Below, in pieces: positions 26,367 through 36,479 of a DNA stretch of 64,000 nucleotides. A program made the position numbers and the translations under genes. Origin of the DNA: an uncultured Erythrobacter sp. (GTDB lineage: Bacteria; Pseudomonadota; Alphaproteobacteria; Sphingomonadales; Sphingomonadaceae); NCBI GenBank assembly GCA_947495555.1, contig CANLZI010000002.1, forward strand, positions 62,001 through 126,000, given 5' to 3'. The notes beneath the pieces were generated by a model. The model saw nothing but the letters and a program-made list of their open reading frames with translations, made no database searches and was not told the origin of the DNA. Positions within the stretch are counted from its first letter, which is position 1; every line of letters begins with the position of its first letter.

Positions 26367-28190
26367 TCACTCGACCGTTACCGATTTTGCCAAATTGCGG
26401 GGCTGATCAACATCTGTGCCCTTCACGCAGGCCGTGTGATAGGCCAGCAATTGCACCGGAACAGCATAGACCAGTGGTGCGATCAGCGGGTGAACTTCGG
26501 GCATTTCGATGGTCGCAATGCACCCTTCGCCCGCTTCCGCCAATCCTCTCGCATCAGAAATAAGGATTATTTTTCCGCCTCTTGCACGGACTTCTTCCAT
26601 ATTCGACACGGTCTTTTCAAACAGTGGACCCGATGGAGCGATCACCAGCACTGGAACTGCATCGTCAATCAAAGCGATAGGACCATGCTTCATTTCGCCC
26701 GCGGCATATCCTTCAGCATGAATATAGCTGATTTCTTTGAGCTTCAGCGCGCCTTCCAAGGCCAGCGGGAAATCCTGGCCGCGTCCCATATACAGCACGT
26801 CGCGGGCCGGAGCGATCAAATGGGCCATCCCGGCAATATCTTCATCATGTTCAAGTGCCGCATTGAGGCTGGCCGGCGTTTCAAGCAGATGCTTGACCAC
26901 TTCCTCTTCTTCGGCCCGGCTCATCAAGCCTTTGGCCACCGCCATATGCGTTGCCAATGCCGCTAGAACGGCCAGCTGACAGGTAAATGCCTTCGTCGAA
27001 GCGACGCCGATTTCCGGACCGGCATGGGTCGGAAGCAACAAGTCGGCCTCCCTCGCCATGGAACTGGTTGGCACATTGACTACAACGCCGATGGTTTGGC
27101 CCGCCTGCTTGCAGTGGCGCAGTGCTGCCAAAGTGTCCGCAGTCTCGCCGCTTTGGGAGATAAACAGGGCCAGTCCGCCCTCTTCCAAAACCGGGTCACG
27201 ATAGCGAAACTCGCTCGCCACATCGATGTCCACCGGCACCCGGGCGAAATGTTCGAACCAGTATTTTGCCACCATTCCTGCGTAAAACGAGGTGCCGCAA
27301 GCAACGATGGTCAGACGCCTGACTTGCGAGATATCAAAGTCCAATTGCGGCAGAGCCACCGAATTGTTCGCCTGGCGCAGGTAAGATCCCAATGTCTGCG
27401 CAACCACCGTGGGTTGTTCAAATATCTCTTTCTGCATGTAGTGGTGATAATTGCCCTTCTCGACAGCAGCGGCCGAGGCACCAGAAGACTGTATCGGACG
27501 GTTTACTTGATTGTTTTCACGATCAAAAATGGTCGCCCCACCCTTGGTGATGACAACCCAATCGCCTTCTTCAAGATAGGAAATGCGCTGGGTGAGCGGG
27601 GCCAGGGCCAAGGCATCAGAGCCAAGATAAGTCTCGCCTTCGCCATACCCCACCACCAGCGGTGACCCCAACCGCGCACCGATCAGCAAGTCGGGATGGT
27701 CGCGAAAGGCGATGGCCAGCGCGAACGCCCCGCGCAGCCTTGGCAGAACATTGCTCACCGCCTCTTGCGGGCTGGCACCTTGCTCAACTTCGCGCGAAAC
27801 CAGATGGGCGGCCACTTCACTATCGGTTTCGCTTTCAAACACCCGGCCATCGGCTCGCAGCTCTTCGCGAAGCGGCTTGAAGTTTTCGATGATGCCATTG
27901 TGCACCAACGCGACCAGATCGGTGGCATGCGGGTGAGCGTTGCTCGCCGTGGGCGCGCCATGCGTTGCCCAACGGGTGTGGGCAATACCAATAACCCCGG
28001 GAGCGTCATTGCTCGCCAACACTTCTACCAAATTCTTAAGCTTGCCCTCGGCGCGGCGACGAACCAGTTGGCCATTGTCGATCGTGCACAGGCCTGCGCT
28101 GTCATATCCGCGATATTCCATCCGCTTGAGACCATCGACCAAACGATCCGCAACCGGAGAGCTGCCAACAATTCCAATAATCCCACACAT
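26367..28190 (-). CDS. glmS: Glutamine-fructose-6-phosphate aminotransferase (isomerizing)
   Basis: GlmS makes glucosamine-6-phosphate from fructose-6-phosphate and glutamine, the entry to peptidoglycan and LPS aminosugars. The 607-residue protein starts MCGIIGIVG, with Cys2 the glutaminase nucleophile after Met removal. HTRWATHG near residue 86 and the C-terminal tandem SIS domains (SQSGETADTLAAL, LLPTHAGPEIGVASTKAFT) are present, and it ends AKSVTVE as is usual. The leader contains three mutually complementary segments; no glmS ribozyme motif is seen. Confidence 0.97.
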   Translation of the reverse strand: MCGIIGIVGSSPVADRLVDGLKRMEYRGYDSAGLCTIDNGQLVRRRAEGKLKNLVEVLASNDAPGVIGIAHTRWATHGAPTASNAHPHATDLVALVHNGIIENFKPLREELRADGRVFESETDSEVAAHLVSREVEQGASPQEAVSNVLPRLRGAFALAIAFRDHPDLLIGARLGSPLVVGYGEGETYLGSDALALAPLTQRISYLEEGDWVVITKGGATIFDRENNQVNRPIQSSGASAAAVEKGNYHHYMQKEIFEQPTVVAQTLGSYLRQANNSVALPQLDFDISQVRRLTIVACGTSFYAGMVAKYWFEHFARVPVDIDVASEFRYRDPVLEEGGLALFISQSGETADTLAALRHCKQAGQTIGVVVNVPTSSMAREADLLLPTHAGPEIGVASTKAFTCQLAVLAALATHMAVAKGLMSRAEEEEVVKHLLETPASLNAALEHDEDIAGMAHLIAPARDVLYMGRGQDFPLALEGALKLKEISYIHAEGYAAGEMKHGPIALIDDAVPVLVIAPSGPLFEKTVSNMEEVRARGGKIILISDARGLAEAGEGCIATIEMPEVHPLIAPLVYAVPVQLLAYHTACVKGTDVDQPRNLAKSVTVE

Positions 28191-28222
28191 GCGCTGTCCC
28201 GACCTGAACTATATTTCGTAAG

Positions 28223-28266
28223 GCCTCTGCCGTTATCGAGAGGCATCTGAATGCAAGCTTGCCTCT
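28223..28266 (-). promoter_or_regulatory. Leader of glmS with mutually exclusive stems
   Basis: The segments GCCTCT (28223-28228), AGAGGCA (28239-28245) and TGCCTCT (28260-28266) let the middle one pair with either neighbour. The palindrome GCAAGCTTGC (28253-28262) overlaps the outer arm. On the glmS mRNA this lies 32-76 bases upstream of the start codon. Such a three-arm arrangement can switch structures, but no ligand or terminator run is visible. The rest of the 272-base space to the next plus-strand gene shows no gene. Confidence 0.35.
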
Positions 28267-28462
28267 AGCGCCATATCGCGACGACTTAAACGCTCTTTTG
28301 AGGGCGACCTGTTTAAGGCGAAAAACTCTGCCCAATGCAGCAGCGTGCTATCAAACGCTTTGCTCAATTGATATGCATCCGCAAGCGGGCTTGGTTATGG
28401 TTAACGCATAATTTATATTCGCTGATTAGGCAGACGGGAATGTTCGGGGGCAATTCGATTTC

Positions 28463-28891
28463 ATGACCAAGCTAGTGATCCAGATTCCTTGTCTGAACGA
28501 GGGCGACAGTCTTGCAAGTACAATTGCTCGTCTGCCGCGCTCGATAGATGGCGTCGATACAATTGAATTGCTGATTATCGATGACGGCAGCTCGGACGAC
28601 ACAGTGGCCGTGGCGAAAAACTGCGGTGTCGATCACATTGTTAGCCATCGTCGCAATCGCGGTCTGGCTCAAGCGTTCAGGACAGGCGTGGCAGCGGCAC
28701 TGGATGCCGGTGCAGATATCATCGTCAACACGGATGCTGACTCATGGGCCAGAAAAATCTTGGACATCTACAGTTGGGATGGACGGAAACGGCAAGATTT
28801 TGTTGCGAAAGCCCGTGCCGCCATCGCCTTGCACTATAGCTGGGAAACCGTTGCGGGCCGCATTATTGGCTTGGCGCAAACGGGTAGGTAG
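28463..28891 (+). pseudogene. Chimeric glycosyltransferase remnant (GT2 N-terminus joined to GT4-like C-terminus)
   Basis: Residues 1-93 are the start of a family 2 glycosyltransferase of the dolichol-phosphate-mannose synthase type: IQIPCLNEGDSLASTI, ELLIIDDGSSDDTV and DIIVNTDADS. At that point a GT2 protein should go on for another 150 or more residues. Instead the frame continues for about 48 residues ending KARAAIALHYSWETVAGRIIGLA, which resembles the extreme C-terminus of family 4 (group 1) glycosyltransferases. The simplest reading is an in-frame deletion that removed the middle of a polysaccharide gene cluster. The protein lacks a complete catalytic domain and is probably nonfunctional. 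Confidence 0.65.
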
Positions 28892-29048
28892 AAATTTCCC
28901 CCAGCGATAATATTTTCTTCCTGTCTAAAGATCCCGCGAACCTTAGGAAAAAAATAAGGTTTCCACTTTATTCACCAAACTTCGTGAGGCGTCCTTCGTC
29001 ATATGTCGACGATGAGACCAATGAAGTTTTTGTGCGTGGGGATCTAGA

Positions 29049-30611
<1,563 letters not shown>

Positions 30612-30618
30612 TTAAGCT

Positions 30619-30855
30619 CTAAGAATTGCTCAGCAAAGCCGGCACGCTCATCGACAGCATGCCGCCGCCAATAATTGCGCACCCCAGGAACACGCCGGTC
30701 CACGGGACCCAGCCCACGCGCTCGATTTGATCCCGCTTAGACCGGCGGCTTTCCATCCACAGCGCAAATCCGGCCACCACAAAAAAACCCACCCCGATCA
30801 GGGTGACCAATTTTGCATCGCTGGCAAACATCAAATCGTGGAGCGAATCTAGCAT
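30619..30855 (-). CDS. Small hypothetical membrane protein
   Basis: 78 residues with two hydrophobic segments (about 17-34 and 50-72) separated by the basic stretch ESRRSKRDQIERVGWVPW. I do not recognise a family. The regular codon use and a stop only seven bases from the cpaF stop (convergent) suggest a real gene; its size and topology recall small inner-membrane proteins of unknown role. Confidence 0.6.
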   Translation of the reverse strand: MLDSLHDLMFASDAKLVTLIGVGFFVVAGFALWMESRRSKRDQIERVGWVPWTGVFLGCAIIGGGMLSMSVPALLSNS

Positions 30856-30921
30856 CAGGCCTGCGCATATAGTTACTCGCCTCGCTTGCGCAAATCTCCA
30901 GCCTGTTTAGACGCGCATTCC

Positions 30922-31839
30922 ATGGATGGATCTGTCGCCCGCCCCCGCCCTATGCTTGCTCTTGGGGTCCGCTTACTGACCGCGGGCACGCTGGCGACAA
31001 TGGCCATGCTGGTAAAGTTGGCCGGAACTATGGGCGTTCATCTGGCTGAATTGATATTCTGGCGGCAGGCACTCACCTTGATCGCGGTGACCGGCATTTT
31101 GCTCATCACCGGCCGGTTTGCTCAGACCAAAACCACACGGTTTGGCGCACATTTTCGCCGCGCGATCACAGGCATTACCGGCATGTTCTTTGTGTATGGC
31201 GCGGTCACGATATTGCCGCTGGCCGAGGCAACAGCGATCAGTTTTGCCACCCCATTTTTTGCCGTGATGCTGTCTGTCGTCCTGTTTGGCGAAAAAGTGG
31301 GTAAATATCGGTGGGGCGCTGTGGTCCTGGGCTTTGCAGGCGTGCTGCTGATTACCCAGCCCGGTGGATCGGGCTTGGTTGATCCCTTTGGCGCCGCAAT
31401 AGGTCTGATCGCAGCATTCTTGGTGGCCGTCATCTCGTTCCAAGTTCAGGATTTGAACAAAAGCGAGAATACCTGGAGCATCGTGTTTTGGTTCACGCTG
31501 ATTACCACGCCGCTGATGGGTTTGTTCTTGCCTTTTGTCATTCAGGGTCATGACAGCCAGACTTGGTTGATCATTCTGGCGATGGCTGGCTGTGGTGCTT
31601 TGGGGCAAATCCTGCTGACCATGTCTTTGCGGTTTGGCTCTGCTGCTGTGATCATTGTGATGGATTATACGTCATTGCTGTGGGCCACGGTCTATGGAGC
31701 GATCATCTTCTCAACCAATCCCACCAGCATGCTGTGGATCGGCGCGCCGCTGATCATTTCGGCCGGATTGTTGATCGCATGGCGCGAGAGAAAGTTGATG
31801 CAGCAAGCCTCGGCCAAGCCTGTTGGAGATGCCGCTTAG
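30922..31839 (+). CDS. EamA/DMT family transporter
   Basis: A 305-residue inner-membrane protein with ten predicted hydrophobic segments arranged as two EamA repeats (about residues 10-140 and 155-290). The first repeat ends SFATPFFAVMLSVVLFGEKVGKYRWGAVVLGFAGV in two blocks typical of the drug/metabolite transporter superfamily. The ATG at 30922 is my choice; a TTG at 30886 or an ATG at 30952 are possible, because no clear ribosome site marks the start. Substrate unknown. Confidence 0.88.
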   Translation: MDGSVARPRPMLALGVRLLTAGTLATMAMLVKLAGTMGVHLAELIFWRQALTLIAVTGILLITGRFAQTKTTRFGAHFRRAITGITGMFFVYGAVTILPLAEATAISFATPFFAVMLSVVLFGEKVGKYRWGAVVLGFAGVLLITQPGGSGLVDPFGAAIGLIAAFLVAVISFQVQDLNKSENTWSIVFWFTLITTPLMGLFLPFVIQGHDSQTWLIILAMAGCGALGQILLTMSLRFGSAAVIIVMDYTSLLWATVYGAIIFSTNPTSMLWIGAPLIISAGLLIAWRERKLMQQASAKPVGDAA

Positions 31840-31894
31840 GAACCAATCACCGGCCTGATGCGTAGTTAGTGCAGTCAAACAAAGGAAACGCACC

Positions 31895-32023
31895 ATGATT
31901 CGCAAGACAATGATCGTAGCCGCACTGGCCGTAATGACCGTTTCTACCGCTGCTTGTAACACCGTTCGCGGCGTTGGCGACGACCTTACCTCTGCAGCAG
32001 ACGCTGTTGATGAAGAAACCTAA
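31895..32023 (+). CDS. Entericidin-like small lipoprotein
   Basis: A 42-residue peptide: hydrophobic N-terminus, lipobox STAAC with the lipidated Cys at residue 21, then NTVRGVGDDLTSAADAVDEET. The CNTVRGVGDD block is typical of the entericidin EcnA/EcnB family of cell-envelope lipopeptides. AAAGGAAA lies at good distance from the ATG. Below the size many gene finders report. A terminator follows, so it is a single-gene unit. Confidence 0.85.
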   Translation: MIRKTMIVAALAVMTVSTAACNTVRGVGDDLTSAADAVDEET

Positions 32024-32045
32024 GTCTCAAGCTATTTGAGGCGCT

Positions 32046-32079
32046 AAAAAGGGGCTCGCTGTAATGGCGGGCCCTTTTT
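32046..32079 (+). terminator. Rho-independent terminator after the entericidin gene
   Basis: AAAAGGGGCTCGC pairs with GCGGGCCCTTTTT around the loop TGTAATG, with one G-T wobble, and the right arm ends in a run of five T. It begins 23 bases after the stop. Confidence 0.85.
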
Positions 32080-32108
32080 GCATGTGCGGTCTTGCTTGGT
32101 AAGCTCGA

Positions 32109-32708
32109 TCAGCCGCCGCGATAGCTGATCAACACATTGTTGGCCGGCATTGCGTGCCGTGCCGAGCGATGAAAGCCGCATTGAAGCGCCAATTGGTCCA
32201 CATCCTCCAGATCGCGGATCCCCCATCTGTCATCGCGCGCGCGCAGGCTTTCATCAAAGGCCAGATTGGATGGAGCCGTTTCGACATCGCGTTCGAAATA
32301 TGGGCCGTAAAGCAAGACCGCTGGCCTGCGCCCGCCATTCAGTGCAGCAGCGCCATGAAACAGTCCGACTGTCGCTTCCCACGGGCTGATGTGGACCATG
32401 TTGCAGCATAGAATTGCGTCAGCTTGCGCTATTGGCCAAACCTCAGGTCGCGCGGCATCCAATGCAACAGGTGCGGCCAGATTGGTGCCAGCATATTCCG
32501 CCCGATATTCTGCAATCGAGGCGAGCGCTTGTCCGTCCGGGTCGCTCGGCTGCCAGAGAATTTGCGGAAAACGTGCTGCAAAGAATAAGGCATGCTCGCC
32601 CGACCCGCTGGCGATTTCCAGCACCTGGCCGTGCTCAGGCATCTCCTTGGCCAGCACATCTGCAATCGCCTCACGATTGCGCAGCGTTGCAGGCGCGTGA
32701 CGCTTCAC
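32109..32708 (-). CDS. DUF938 family protein, SAM-dependent methyltransferase-like
   Basis: A 199-residue protein starting VKRHAPATLRNREAIADVLA. The motif VLEIASGSGEHALFFA near residue 30 resembles a class I methyltransferase SAM-binding loop, and AILCCNMVHISPWEA near 100 is typical of DUF938. The GTG at 32708 is one base from the TGA of the upstream acyl-CoA ligase, so the pair is coupled. An earlier ATG would overlap the ligase by about 100 bases and add unrelated residues. Function unknown. Confidence 0.85.
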   Translation of the reverse strand: MKRHAPATLRNREAIADVLAKEMPEHGQVLEIASGSGEHALFFAARFPQILWQPSDPDGQALASIAEYRAEYAGTNLAAPVALDAARPEVWPIAQADAILCCNMVHISPWEATVGLFHGAAALNGGRRPAVLLYGPYFERDVETAPSNLAFDESLRARDDRWGIRDLEDVDQLALQCGFHRSARHAMPANNVLISYRGG

Positions 32709-32709
32709 A

Positions 32710-34272
32710 TCAGCTAACCTGCCGCTCTTGCCCTTCCCAATAGGGATCGCGCAATTGGCGGCGGAGGATTTTGCCAGAGGCATTGCGCGGCATTTCTGGA
32801 ATGATATCAATGGTTTTAGGCGCCTTGAAAGCGGCCACCCGCTCGCGGGTATAGGCGATCACCTCGTTCGGATCGAGGTCATGGCCTGGCTTACACACGA
32901 TGCAGGCTTTTACTTCCTCGCCCCATTTCTCGCTCGGGATACCGATGACCGCCACCTCGGCAATCGCTGGATGACCATAAATCGCGCTCTCGACCTCGGC
33001 TGGGTAGACATTCTCTCCGCCGCTGATGATCATGTCCTTGATGCGGTCCTGGATATAGACGAAGCCATCTTCGTCCATGATTGCCGCGTCGCCCGTATGG
33101 ACCCAGCCTTCGGCATCGATTGTGCTGGCGGTTGCTTCGGCCAGTTTCCAATAGCCTGCGGTGTTTGAGGGCGACTTGATGCAAACTTCGCCAATTTCTC
33201 CCAGCGGAAGCTCTGTATTATCGGGCCCTCTGATCTGAATTTCAGCGCCGGGTACGGCTCTGCCCGCTGACCGCATCCGTTTGTTGCCATCGGTCGAATG
33301 ATCTTCGGGCGCCAATGCGGTGACAGTGCCGGTGGTCTCAGTCATGCCATACAGTTGGACAAAGCCAGCGTTTGGCATGGTTTTGACCGCTTCCTTCAGC
33401 AGCTCCAGAGGCATGGGAGCAGCGCCATACATTAGATATTTCAACTTGCTGAAGTCGGTGTCGGATGCCTTAGGATGCTGCACCACCATTTGCAAAGCAG
33501 CAGGCACGATGAACATATGCGTCGCGTCCGCTTCAATCGCTTCCAAAGCGCCAATTGGGGTGAACTCGGCATCAATCCGGCAGCGCACGCCATTGGCGAT
33601 GGAGTTATTGATCAATCCTGTGCCGCCAATATGGGCGCAAGGCATTGCAAAGTATACACAATCATCCGGGTCAAACTGGTTCCATTCTACCCCTGCCTCG
33701 TTGCCAAGATTGCGTAGGATGAACAGATTGGCATTCGACAATTGCACCCCCTTGGGGTTGCCCGTCGTGCCCGAGGTGTAAAGCTGCAGAACCGGGTCAT
33801 CCTGGTGCGGCGGCTCATATTCAGCCGGCTCCATCGCGCTGGCATCGCGCACCGCCATCGACGCCTCAATCACGCCCGGCTTCGACGGGATTTCACCCGC
33901 CAATTGTAGCGCCGTGTCGACAAATTCTTCGCCAGCGAACACCAGCTTTGCCTCGGTATCGCTGAGGATATAGGCGATTTCAGGCGGGGCCAGCCGCCAG
34001 CCAATCGGCACCATCACCGCGCCCATCCGCGCTGCCGCCATATACAGCAGACAATGCCGGTCAGAATTCTTGCCCAACCAGGCGATCCGGTCCCCTTTGC
34101 CAACGCCATGCGCCTGCAACAAAGCGATCAGCTGCCGGGTCAACAGCTCGGTCTCGGCAAAAGTTGTGACCCTGTCTTCCTGTTCCACAGCCACGGTATT
34201 GGGCCGCTCGGCCGCCCAAAACTTTAGAATGTCGTCAAAGGTGATGAAGTCGTGATGGGAACCCTTGGGCAT
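32710..34272 (-). CDS. Fatty-acyl-CoA/AMP-dependent ligase
   Basis: A 520-residue ANL-superfamily enzyme that adenylates a carboxylic acid and transfers it to CoA. The P-loop YTSGTTGNPKG near residue 170, the QLYGMTETTG A5 motif near 310, GWVHTGD near 395, the hinge region DRIKDMIISGGENVYP and the catalytic Lys of NASGKILRR near 505 are all present. GGAGAG precedes the ATG. The substrate is not evident; resemblance is to long- or medium-chain acyl-CoA synthetases. Confidence 0.93.
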   Translation of the reverse strand: MPKGSHHDFITFDDILKFWAAERPNTVAVEQEDRVTTFAETELLTRQLIALLQAHGVGKGDRIAWLGKNSDRHCLLYMAAARMGAVMVPIGWRLAPPEIAYILSDTEAKLVFAGEEFVDTALQLAGEIPSKPGVIEASMAVRDASAMEPAEYEPPHQDDPVLQLYTSGTTGNPKGVQLSNANLFILRNLGNEAGVEWNQFDPDDCVYFAMPCAHIGGTGLINNSIANGVRCRIDAEFTPIGALEAIEADATHMFIVPAALQMVVQHPKASDTDFSKLKYLMYGAAPMPLELLKEAVKTMPNAGFVQLYGMTETTGTVTALAPEDHSTDGNKRMRSAGRAVPGAEIQIRGPDNTELPLGEIGEVCIKSPSNTAGYWKLAEATASTIDAEGWVHTGDAAIMDEDGFVYIQDRIKDMIISGGENVYPAEVESAIYGHPAIAEVAVIGIPSEKWGEEVKACIVCKPGHDLDPNEVIAYTRERVAAFKAPKTIDIIPEMPRNASGKILRRQLRDPYWEGQERQVS

Positions 34273-34345
34273 GGATACAAACTCTCCGCTTTTTCTTTGG
34301 TGCAGAGGTTAAGCATTTTGCAGCCCGTGGGTCCAACGCTTTGCG

Positions 34346-34798
34346 CTATTCAAACCGGCCCGAACGCCTTGCTGCCGGTTCGCGCAGCAGCAGCCAGATG
34401 CCCAAACCCAATGGACCGGCAAACAAAGTTGCGAGCAGGATGGGTATTTGCAGCAGCCGCGAAAAGCCCTTTGCGTCAGCATCACGCGCAATCCAAATGC
34501 CAACGAACAGATCAAATGCCAGATAATGCACCCAGCCAACCACCACGCCCCCGTCAGAGGCAAAGATAGCCCGGATGCTTTCGATGCTACCAAAGTCCAA
34601 CCCAGCGTTTGGCCCCACCGGATCGATCATTCCTGATACGATACCAATCAGGCCCACGGCATAGGTCAAGCACAAGATCCCGACGCCTGCGTAAAGCGCC
34701 GTAGCCATGACCAAGGGTTTGCGGGGCAACAGGATCAAACCTGCCCATGCCACCATCGCCAGAAAGTTTGTCGCTCCAAAAACTGCATCCCAGCTCAT
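34346..34798 (-). CDS. ABA4-like membrane protein
   Basis: A 150-residue protein with four hydrophobic segments. The block VVVGWVHYLAFDLFVGIWIARDADAKG near residues 100-125 is the hallmark of the ABA4-like family, named after a plant protein needed for neoxanthin formation. AGGAGA stands eight bases before the ATG. That ATG overlaps the stop of the BASS transporter gene (ATGA), so the two are coupled. Its bacterial role is unknown. Confidence 0.82.
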   Translation of the reverse strand: MSWDAVFGATNFLAMVAWAGLILLPRKPLVMATALYAGVGILCLTYAVGLIGIVSGMIDPVGPNAGLDFGSIESIRAIFASDGGVVVGWVHYLAFDLFVGIWIARDADAKGFSRLLQIPILLATLFAGPLGLGIWLLLREPAARRSGRFE

Positions 34799-35784
34799 GT
34801 GTCTTCTCCTGAAATTTCGTCCGATGAGGACCGGCGCCACCATGCTGCAAGCAGGCTGCCGATGACCACGTGATAGACCGCGGAAACCGCGCTTGGAACA
34901 GGGGCCAAGGCCGCCTGCATAGGGGTTGCGAATTGCGCCGCGAATGAAGGTGTTGAGGCCAGCGAAGATCCCAGACCGCTGTTCTGCATGCCTACCTCGA
35001 TCGCGCAGGTGCGCTGTTCCGCTTCGTCAAACCCAAGCATATGTGTGATCACATAGCCAAGTCCAAATCCGGTGAGATGGAGCATCAGCAAGGCCAGCAG
35101 CAGAACGCCTGCATGCTCCATGATCAAAGGCTTTGAATTGGCAATGATCCCGCCCACAATCAGCACCACGCCAAACACCGATACCAGCGGTGAAATGATG
35201 GAAATTTTCGCCGTTGCGCGCGGCAGCAAGCGATTAAGCACCACGCCTGCGATCACCGGCACCAACACCACCATGATCATGCCGCGAAACAACGCCCAGC
35301 GGTCAATCTCGACAAAAACGCCCGCCAACCAGCCGGTCAACAAAGGCGTCGCGATAACTGCGATCAGGGTGGAGACCATGGTCATGCTGACAGACAGGGC
35401 CAAGTTTGCTCGAGCCAGATAGGCCACCACATTGGAGGCGGTTCCACCCGGACAGCAAGACACCAGGATCAGGCCAACCGCCAGACCGGGCTCCAGTGAA
35501 AACAGCGTTGCAAAGACAATTCCTGCCAGCGGCATAATTGTGAACTGCAAAGCGACCCCTGCGCCAATGCAGCGCGGCATCGTCAGCAATCGTTTGAAAT
35601 CTTGCGGAGACAATGTCAGCCCCATGCCCAGCATGACCACGCCCAACAAGACGCTGACCAGCGATTGTCCAAACGGTTGGAAGGTGCCGTCAACCACCCA
35701 GATAAAGTGGGCCGGCACAAACCACGCCCAAGCCGTTCCCAGCACGGTCCACAAGGCAAACAGGCTGGTTATCCAACGGATCAT
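34795..35784 (-). CDS. Bile acid:sodium symporter family (BASS) transporter
   Basis: A 329-residue membrane protein with ten hydrophobic segments. GVVMLGMGLTL near residue 50, SCCPGGTASNVVAYLARANLALSV in the crossover region near 110, and EVGMQNSGLGSSLA near 265 match the sodium- and substrate-binding regions of BASS proteins. Two starts are possible (35808, overlapping the SDR gene, or 35784); neither has a strong ribosome site. It is the third gene of a run dgt-SDR-BASS-ABA4. Substrate unknown. Confidence 0.9.
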   Translation of the reverse strand: MIRWITSLFALWTVLGTAWAWFVPAHFIWVVDGTFQPFGQSLVSVLLGVVMLGMGLTLSPQDFKRLLTMPRCIGAGVALQFTIMPLAGIVFATLFSLEPGLAVGLILVSCCPGGTASNVVAYLARANLALSVSMTMVSTLIAVIATPLLTGWLAGVFVEIDRWALFRGMIMVVLVPVIAGVVLNRLLPRATAKISIISPLVSVFGVVLIVGGIIANSKPLIMEHAGVLLLALLMLHLTGFGLGYVITHMLGFDEAEQRTCAIEVGMQNSGLGSSLASTPSFAAQFATPMQAALAPVPSAVSAVYHVVIGSLLAAWWRRSSSDEISGEDT

Positions 35785-35792
35785 AGCAGCGA

Positions 35793-36479
35793 TCAGGCCT
35801 TGGGCCATTCGCGCGCAGCGCGGCGGATCATATCATTGTCATGAGTGAAGCGCCCGGCCGCCTTGCGCGAGGCCAAAGCCAGTGCGCCTTCGGCAACAGT
35901 GCGTCCTTCAATCGAGCGAAATTTGCGTAAAGCCCCTTGCAGCATCAGGTCAGAGATCGGGCTGATGATCTTGGCCAGCCCCTCGCCCAAACGCGCATCA
36001 TCCTGCCGACTTCCCATCAACAAACCGGGTTGAAGAATATCCAACCGTTTGAAACCGACCTTGGACAATTGCTGTTCGGTCTCGCCCTTCACCCGCGGGT
36101 AGAACAGCTTTGCATTGGGGTCCGCATTGACCGAGCTAACCGTCACCATGCGCGTCACACCTGCCGCCAAGGCCGCGCGTGCTGTATCCAGCACCAGATA
36201 TTGATCGACTGCCCGAAACGCAGCCTCATCCTTGCCGGCGCGCTTCCACGTTGTGCCCAAGGCGCAGATCAAGGCATCGGGCTTAACGGCCTCTAGCACC
36301 TCGCCCCATTTGTCGGGTTCCGCGACGAACATCTCCATCCTCGCGCCTGCTGGCAATGCCGTTTCGCGGCGAGCAATTCCCACCAGCCGTATACGGTCCT
36401 TGCCAATGCAGGCTTTGATCACCTCGCGCCCCACCAATCCGGTAGCGCCAACCAAGGCGATGCGGAACACATCAGACAT
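35793..36479 (-). CDS. NAD(P)-binding atypical short-chain reductase
   Basis: A 228-residue Rossmann-fold protein with the dinucleotide-binding IALVGATGLVGREV at residue 7 and the conserved MVTVSSVNADPNAKLFYPRVKGETEQQL near residue 112-140, with Tyr and Lys in YPRVK spacing. This resembles the TIP30/HTATIP2-like and YwnB-type groups of atypical SDRs. Its start overlaps the end of dgt by eight bases. Substrate unknown. Confidence 0.87.
   Translation of the reverse strand: MSDVFRIALVGATGLVGREVIKACIGKDRIRLVGIARRETALPAGARMEMFVAEPDKWGEVLEAVKPDALICALGTTWKRAGKDEAAFRAVDQYLVLDTARAALAAGVTRMVTVSSVNADPNAKLFYPRVKGETEQQLSKVGFKRLDILQPGLLMGSRQDDARLGEGLAKIISPISDLMLQGALRKFRSIEGRTVAEGALALASRKAAGRFTHDNDMIRRAAREWPKA

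Noticed and set aside
26355-27665. Plus-strand ORFs of 203 and 213 codons
   Set aside because: They lie antisense to glmS and carry no family motif.
28191-28260. glmS ribozyme
   Set aside because: The glmS ribozyme is a Gram-positive type element of about 150 bases; I see no matching conserved core here.
28406-28420. TTAA-N7-TTTA as a CtrA site upstream of the glycosyltransferase remnant
   Set aside because: Only one half matches and a similar chance hit lies near 44870; too weak to call.
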